Of a stretch of DNA of 10,493 bases, positions 6,763-10,493 are shown piece by piece (the first letter of the stretch is position 1; every line of letters begins with the position of its first letter). The DNA comes from JADGGV01 sp035715725 (GTDB lineage Bacteria > Gemmatimonadota > Gemmatimonadetes > Longimicrobiales > RSA9): assembly GCA_035715725.1 (NCBI GenBank), contig DASTKT010000220.1, forward strand, positions 1 through 10,493. Direction: 5' to 3'. Below the pieces are notes generated by a model that was not told where the DNA came from, ran no database searches, and worked only from the letters and a program-made list of their open reading frames with translations. The position numbers and the translations under genes were made by a program.

Positions 6763-9700
6763 GCGCCGCCTCCCGCGCCGGGCGCCGCCGCCACGCTCCG
6801 CCGGTACGCCGAGCGGTCCACCGGCGCGAGCAGCGGCTCGTCTCCTTCCTCCGCCGTCGACGCGCCCCGCCCGGCCGCCTCGAGCGCCGCCGCCAGCTCC
6901 GCGACCGACGCGCCCCGCAGCAGCTCCGCGATCGGCGCCGTCACGCCGAGCCGCTGCCGCAGCCGCCCGACCACCCGCATCGCCAGGAGCGAGTGCCCGC
7001 CCAGCTCGAGGAAGCCATCCTCCGCGCCGACGCGCTCCACGCCGAGCACCTCCGCCCACGCCTCCGCGACGACCGCCTCCAGCTCCGTCCGCGGCGCGAC
7101 GTACGGCCGCGCCGCGGCCTCGCCCGCCGATGGCAGCGCGTCGCGGTCCACTTTTCCGTTCCCGGTCAGCGGCAGCGCGTCCAGCCGCACCAGCGCCCCG
7201 GGCAGCATGTACGGCGGCAGCGCGCTCCGCAGTCCGGCGAGCAGCTCCGCGTCCACACCCGCGGCCTCCGGCGCGGCCGCGTAGTACGCCACGAGCCGGC
7301 GGTCCCCCGGCCGGTCCTCCCGCACCACCGCCACTGCGGCGCGCACCGCCGGATGCCGGACCAGCGCCGCCTCGACCTCCCCGAGCTCGATGCGGAAGCC
7401 GCGCAGCTTCACCTGCTCGTCGCGCCGCCCCAGGAACTCGAGCACGCCGTCGGCCCGCCACCGCGCCCGGTCGCCCGTGCGGTACATCCGCCGCCCCGGA
7501 CCGGCCGCGAACGGGTCCTCGACGAAGTGCTCCGCCGTCAGCTCCGGCCGGTTAAGGTAGCCCCGCGCGACCTGCTCGCCCGCCAGCCACAGCTCGCCCG
7601 CCACGCCGACCGGCACCGGCTCGCGCCGCCGGTCCAGCACGTACGCCCGCGTGTCGTCCACCGGGCGGCCGATCGGCAGCATCCCGACCGCCGGCTCCGC
7701 GCGCCGCACGCGCCACGCGGTCGCCGCGATCGTCGCTTCCGTCGGTCCGTACAGGTTGTACAGCTCCGCCTCCGGTGCGCACGCCAGCGCCCGCACCGCC
7801 AGCTCCGCCGACAGCGCCTCGCCGCCGCAGATGATCAGCCGCAGCGCCCGGCACGCCGCCGCGAACTCCGGCAGGTCGGCCGATGCCGCCAGCACCGACG
7901 GGATGAAGACCACCGCCGTCACCCGCTCCCGGCGCATCGTCTCCAGCACGTACGTCAGGTCCTGCCGCTCGTCCGGCCGCGCCAGCAGCAGCCGCGCGCC
8001 CGTCGTGAGCGCCAGGTAACACTCGAGGCCGGACGGGTCGAACGTGATCGCCGTCTTCTGGAAGACCGTGTCGCCCGGCCCGAGCGGCCGCAGCGTCCGC
8101 ACCCAGCGCGTGAAGCTCGCGATCGCCCGGTGCGGCACCATGACGCCCTTCGGCCGCCCGGTCGACCCCGACGTGTACAGGATGTAGGCGACGTCGTCGC
8201 CCTCCGTCTCCGCCGCCGGCGCCCGCTCCGCCGGATGAGCCGCGAGCCGCGCCGCGTCCTCCGCCCCATCCAGCGAGACGACCGCCGCCGCGTGCGCCGG
8301 CAGCCGCCCCCGCAGCCGCTCGACCGTCACCACCACGCCCGGAACCGCGTCCCCGAGCATGAACGCGGTGCGCTCCGCCGGGAACTCCGGGTCCAGCGGC
8401 AGGTACGCGCCGCCGGCCTTCAGCACGCCCAGCGTTGCGACGATCAGCTCCGGCGAGCGCTCCAGGAACAGCGCGACCGGCACGTCCGCGCCGACGCCGA
8501 GCCGGCGCAGCTCCCACGCGAGCCGGTTCGAGCGCCGGTCCAGCTCGGCGTACGTCAGCCGCGTCCGCCCGCCGGCCGCATCCTCCGCCTCCACCGCCAC
8601 CGCGTCCGGCGTGCGCGCGGCCTGCTCGGCCAGCAGCTCGACGAGCGTGCCGCCGGGCCGCTCCGTCGTCGTCGCGTTCCACGCCTCCAGCACCTGCGCG
8701 CGCTCCGCGGCCGCGAGCAGCGGCAGCGCCGAGATCCGCCGCTCCGGCGCCGCCGCGATCCCCTCCAGCAGCGTCTCCAGGTGGCCGAGCATCCGCTCGA
8801 TCGTCGCGCGCTCGAACAGCTCGCTGCGGTACTCGACCGTCGCCCGCAGACCGTCCGGCTCGTCCGCCACCGCCAGCGTCAGGTCCAGCTTCGCCGAGCC
8901 GGCGTCGACCGGCACCGCCTCGACCGTCGCGCCCTCCAGCTCCAGCCCGGCCGTCCCCGGCGTGTCCATCACGAACGAGACGTCCGCCGGCGCGCCGCCG
9001 CCCCCACCGGCCCCGCGCAATGCGAGAACGAGCCGCTCGTAGGGCACGTCGTCGCGCTCGAACGCCGCCACGCACGTCTCCCGCACGCGCGACAGCAGCT
9101 CCACGAACGTCGGGTCGCCGCCCAGCTCCGTGCGCAGCACGAGCGTGTTCGCGAAGAAGCCGACCAGCCCCTCCAGCTCCGGCCGGCGGCGCGCCGTCAC
9201 CGGCGTCGCCACGGCGATGTCCGTCTGTCCGGTGTAACGGGCGAGGAGGAGCTGGAACGCGGCGAGGAGCGTCATGAACGGCGTCGCGCCGTGCTCGCGG
9301 CCGACCCGCCGCAGCCGCTCCGCCAGCTCCCGCGGCATCCGCCGCCGCACCCGCCCGCCGGCGAAGCCCACCGCCGCCGACCGCGGCCGGTCCGCCGGCA
9401 GCTCCAGCGCCGGCACGCCGCGCAGCCGCTCCTGCCACCACGCGAGCCGCTCCGCCATCGCCGGCGTGTCCATCTCCCGCCGCTGCCACGCCGCGAAGTC
9501 CGCGTACTGGATCGGCAGCTCCGGCAGCGCGGCGGGTACGTCGCGCCGGAACGCGGCGTACAGCGCGCCGAGGTCGCGGAACAGCGCGTCGCGCGACCCC
9601 TCGTCCGTCACGATGTGGTGCGACAGCAGGTGCAGCACGTGGTCGCCGGCGCCGAGCCGGAGCAGCGTCGCCCGGAGCTGGAGGTCCCGCTCCAGGTCGA

Positions 9701-10172
9701 AGCGACGTCGCGTCAGCCGCTCGACGAGCCGCTCCGCCGCCGCCTCCGCGTCCGCCTCGCCGCTCAGCTCGATCACCTCGAGCGGCACCGCGCGCGGCGG
9801 GTCCACGACCTGCGCCGGGCCCGCGCCGTCGTCCACGAAGCGCGTGCGCAGCGCCTCGTGCCGCGCCACCACCCCGTCCAGCGCGCGCCGCAGCGCCTCC
9901 ACGTCCAGCGCGCCCCGGATCCGCAGCACCCGCGGGACGTTGTAGGCGACGAGGTCCGGCACCGCCCGGTCCAGCCGCCAGAGCAGCTCCTGGTTGAACG
10001 ACAGCGGCGCCGGCCCGTCCGCCTCGCGGCGCGGGATCCGCTCCCCGGCGTGCGCCTCCGGCGCGAGGCCCAGGCGCTGCTCCAGCAGCGCGCGCTGCGC
10101 CGGGGACAGCCGCTCCAGGCGACGACGCAGGTCGTCCGGCAGCGCGCCGGGCACGGGCCCCTCACCCGTCAT
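6759..10172 (-). CDS. Single-module NRPS, C-A-T (1137 aa)
   Basis: This complete cytoplasmic NRPS extends the peptide by one residue. Domains in order are an N-terminal helical segment (about residues 10-36, with LSPAQRALLEQRLGL), condensation (about 54-480), adenylation (about 505-1020) and carrier (about 1030-1095). The C domain has HHIVTDEGS, with catalytic His186 in H185-H186. The A domain has YILYTSGSTGRPKGV (663-677), FDPSGLE (711-717), NLYGPTEATI (806-815), YRTGDRARW and NGKVDRDAL (Lys1007). The carrier Ser is Ser1061 in GGHSLLAMRV. The specificity residues read D712, P713, L716, V755, I781, G783, L807, I815, A816 and K1007; I do not recognise a substrate for this code. The domain count is that of a normal minimal elongation module. 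No E, MT or TE domain is present, so the residue should stay L and unmodified by this protein. The ATG at 10172 overlaps the preceding stop (ATGA), and the stop overlaps the next start in the same way. The C-terminal tail after the carrier (about 1096-1137) contains APVDRSAYRR and may be a docking segment. Confidence 0.97.
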   Translation of the reverse strand: MTGEGPVPGALPDDLRRRLERLSPAQRALLEQRLGLAPEAHAGERIPRREADGPAPLSFNQELLWRLDRAVPDLVAYNVPRVLRIRGALDVEALRRALDGVVARHEALRTRFVDDGAGPAQVVDPPRAVPLEVIELSGEADAEAAAERLVERLTRRRFDLERDLQLRATLLRLGAGDHVLHLLSHHIVTDEGSRDALFRDLGALYAAFRRDVPAALPELPIQYADFAAWQRREMDTPAMAERLAWWQERLRGVPALELPADRPRSAAVGFAGGRVRRRMPRELAERLRRVGREHGATPFMTLLAAFQLLLARYTGQTDIAVATPVTARRRPELEGLVGFFANTLVLRTELGGDPTFVELLSRVRETCVAAFERDDVPYERLVLALRGAGGGGGAPADVSFVMDTPGTAGLELEGATVEAVPVDAGSAKLDLTLAVADEPDGLRATVEYRSELFERATIERMLGHLETLLEGIAAAPERRISALPLLAAAERAQVLEAWNATTTERPGGTLVELLAEQAARTPDAVAVEAEDAAGGRTRLTYAELDRRSNRLAWELRRLGVGADVPVALFLERSPELIVATLGVLKAGGAYLPLDPEFPAERTAFMLGDAVPGVVVTVERLRGRLPAHAAAVVSLDGAEDAARLAAHPAERAPAAETEGDDVAYILYTSGSTGRPKGVMVPHRAIASFTRWVRTLRPLGPGDTVFQKTAITFDPSGLECYLALTTGARLLLARPDERQDLTYVLETMRRERVTAVVFIPSVLAASADLPEFAAACRALRLIICGGEALSAELAVRALACAPEAELYNLYGPTEATIAATAWRVRRAEPAVGMLPIGRPVDDTRAYVLDRRREPVPVGVAGELWLAGEQVARGYLNRPELTAEHFVEDPFAAGPGRRMYRTGDRARWRADGVLEFLGRRDEQVKLRGFRIELGEVEAALVRHPAVRAAVAVVREDRPGDRRLVAYYAAAPEAAGVDAELLAGLRSALPPYMLPGALVRLDALPLTGNGKVDRDALPSAGEAAARPYVAPRTELEAVVAEAWAEVLGVERVGAEDGFLELGGHSLLAMRVVGRLRQRLGVTAPIAELLRGASVAELAAALEAAGRGASTAEEGDEPLLAPVDRSAYRRSVAAAPGAGGGA
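6769..6774 (-). promoter_or_regulatory. Ribosome binding site of the large NRPS gene
   Basis: GGGAGG on the minus strand lies six bases before the ATG at 6762. It sits inside the end of the preceding coding region. Together with the ATGA overlap it supports this start over the in-frame Met five codons later. Confidence 0.7.
6888..7091 (-). other. Carrier (T) domain of the 1137-aa protein
   Basis: The peptidyl carrier spans about residues 1028-1095. It reads EAWAEVLGVERVGAEDGFLE followed by LGGHSLLAMRVVGRLRQ. Ser1061 (codon at 6990-6992) is the expected phosphopantetheinylation site. It holds the residue activated by the preceding A domain and presents the peptide to the first C domain of the next protein. 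Confidence 0.95.
7113..8660 (-). other. Adenylation domain with code DPLVIGLIAK, substrate not assigned
   Basis: This domain activates an amino acid as its adenylate and loads it on Ser1061. Core motifs run in order: LTYAEL, LKAGGAYLPLDPEFP, YILYTSGSTGRPKGV (A3), FDPSGLECYLAL (A4), NLYGPTEATIAAT (A5), GELWLAGEQVARGYL (A6), YRTGDRARW (A7), QVKLRGFRIELGEVE (A8), LPPYMLPGALV (A9) and NGKVDRDAL (A10). I aligned it by eye to the PheA pocket. Asp at position 235 and Lys at 517 show an ordinary alpha-amino acid is likely. The pocket lining is small and hydrophobic (Pro, Leu, Val, Ile, Gly, Leu, Ile, Ala). It does not match the glycine, valine, proline, threonine, serine or aromatic codes I know. Confidence 0.92.
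8733..10013 (-). other. Condensation domain of the 1137-aa protein
   Basis: This domain joins the peptide on the upstream protein's carrier to the residue loaded by this module. Visible motifs are the C1-like LSFNQELLWRL, the active-site HHIVTDEGS (residues 185-193), YADFAAWQRR, RYTGQTDIAVATPV, GLVGFFANTLVLRTEL and the late DDVPYERLV. The catalytic second His and the Asp of HHxxxD are present. The residue after that Asp is Glu instead of the usual Gly, unlike the two C domains of the next protein. No E domain lies immediately upstream, so an LCL-type reaction is expected. An LCL versus DCL assignment would need a phylogeny. Confidence 0.93.
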
Positions 10173-10493
10173 CGCGCGTCCCCGCCCGGCGCGCCGGCGT
10201 CCAGCGCGCGCGCCGCGTCCGCGTCCGACAGCCCCTCCACCGCCGCCAGCGCCCGCCGCAGCTCGTCCTCCTTCTCGCGGAGCTGCGCGTCGACCACCGC
10301 CGCCAGCGCCTCCACCGTGGGTGCCTCGAAAAGGGAGCGGAGCGGCAGGCGTACGCCGAGCTGCTTGCTGATGCGCCCCAGCACCCGGATCGCCAGCAGC
10401 GAGTGCCCGCCCAGCTCCAGGAAGCTCTCCCGCCGCCCGATCCGCTCCCGCTTCAGCACCTCCGCCCAGATCTGCGCCAGCACCGCCTCCGTC
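10169..10493 (-). CDS. NRPS C-terminus: terminal carrier domain and helical tail (5' end outside window)
   Basis: This is the last part of an upstream NRPS that enters from the right edge; about 107 codons are visible. The open frame shows a peptidyl carrier (T) domain: AQIWAEVLKRERIG, then ESFLELGGHSLLAIRVLGRI. The Ser of GGHS (codon at 10400-10402) is the expected site of the phosphopantetheine arm that holds the growing peptide as a thioester. After the carrier comes a tail of about 40 residues, highly charged and likely helical (LREKEDELRRALAAVEGLSD), then a Gly/Ala-rich end. Terminal carriers of multi-protein synthetases often have such tails, which can dock to the next protein. No TE or E domain follows, so the chain is passed on rather than released. 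The stop codon overlaps the start of the next gene in ATGA. A GTG at 10483 lies inside the carrier fold and is not a credible start, because the frame stays open to the edge. The carrier assignment is certain; the docking role of the tail is inferred. Confidence 0.93.
   Translation of the reverse strand, partial: TEAVLAQIWAEVLKRERIGRRESFLELGGHSLLAIRVLGRISKQLGVRLPLRSLFEAPTVEALAAVVDAQLREKEDELRRALAAVEGLSDADAARALDAGAPGGDAR
10180..10183 (-). promoter_or_regulatory. Weak ribosome binding site of the 1137-aa NRPS gene
   Basis: GGGG followed by A on the minus strand lies seven bases before the ATG at 10172. It is a poor Shine-Dalgarno match, so translation may depend mostly on coupling through the ATGA overlap with the upstream gene. 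Confidence 0.4.

Noticed and set aside
6759..10172. Plus-strand frames opposite the 1137-residue gene (for example 8359-9042 and 9274-9945)
   Set aside because: They are Ser/Arg/Pro-rich antisense shadows with no domain signature and no ribosome binding site that I can see.
1..10493. Epimerization, thioesterase, reductase, tRNA, CRISPR or insertion sequence
   Set aside because: I looked for their motifs or structure and saw none. The whole window is NRPS coding sequence.

Overview
The window is one uninterrupted stretch of a nonribosomal peptide synthetase (NRPS) assembly line, transcribed entirely on the minus strand and open at both edges. Base composition is very GC-rich (about 70-75% by eye), with strong G/C preference at third codon positions. 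That fits a large-genome producer of the Myxococcota, Actinomycetota or Gemmatimonadota type, but the sequence alone does not settle the phylum.

In the direction of transcription (right to left) there are three genes. First comes the C-terminal end of an upstream NRPS: a carrier (T) domain and a charged helical tail (10169-10493, entering from the right edge). Next is a complete single-module NRPS of 1137 residues, C-A-T (6759-10172). Last is a large NRPS of which 2254 codons are visible, running off the left edge (1-6762), with order C-A(MT inserted)-T-C-A(partial). Both junctions are 4-base ATGA overlaps, so the genes form one translationally coupled operon. There is no intergenic space, promoter, terminator, RNA gene or mobile element in the window.

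The modules should act in the same order. The carrier at the right edge hands its chain to the 1137-residue module. Its A-domain code reads D-P-L-V-I-G-L-I-A-K, and I cannot assign a substrate to it. The next module has the classical glycine code D-I-L-Q-L-G-L-I-W-K and an intact N-methyltransferase inserted between A8 and A9, so it most likely adds N-methylglycine (sarcosine). The third visible module starts its code D-A-F-W, which points to valine or a similar branched aliphatic residue, but the rest of the code is outside the window. No epimerization, thioesterase or reductase domain is present. The inferred partial product is ...-X-Sar-(Val-like)-..., with chain initiation and release encoded outside the window.

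The points most worth a second look are a degenerate 8-bp tandem array sitting in frame inside the glycine-activating A domain, the unassigned specificity code of the middle protein, the apparently different docking tails at the two protein junctions, and a DE variant of the condensation active-site motif.
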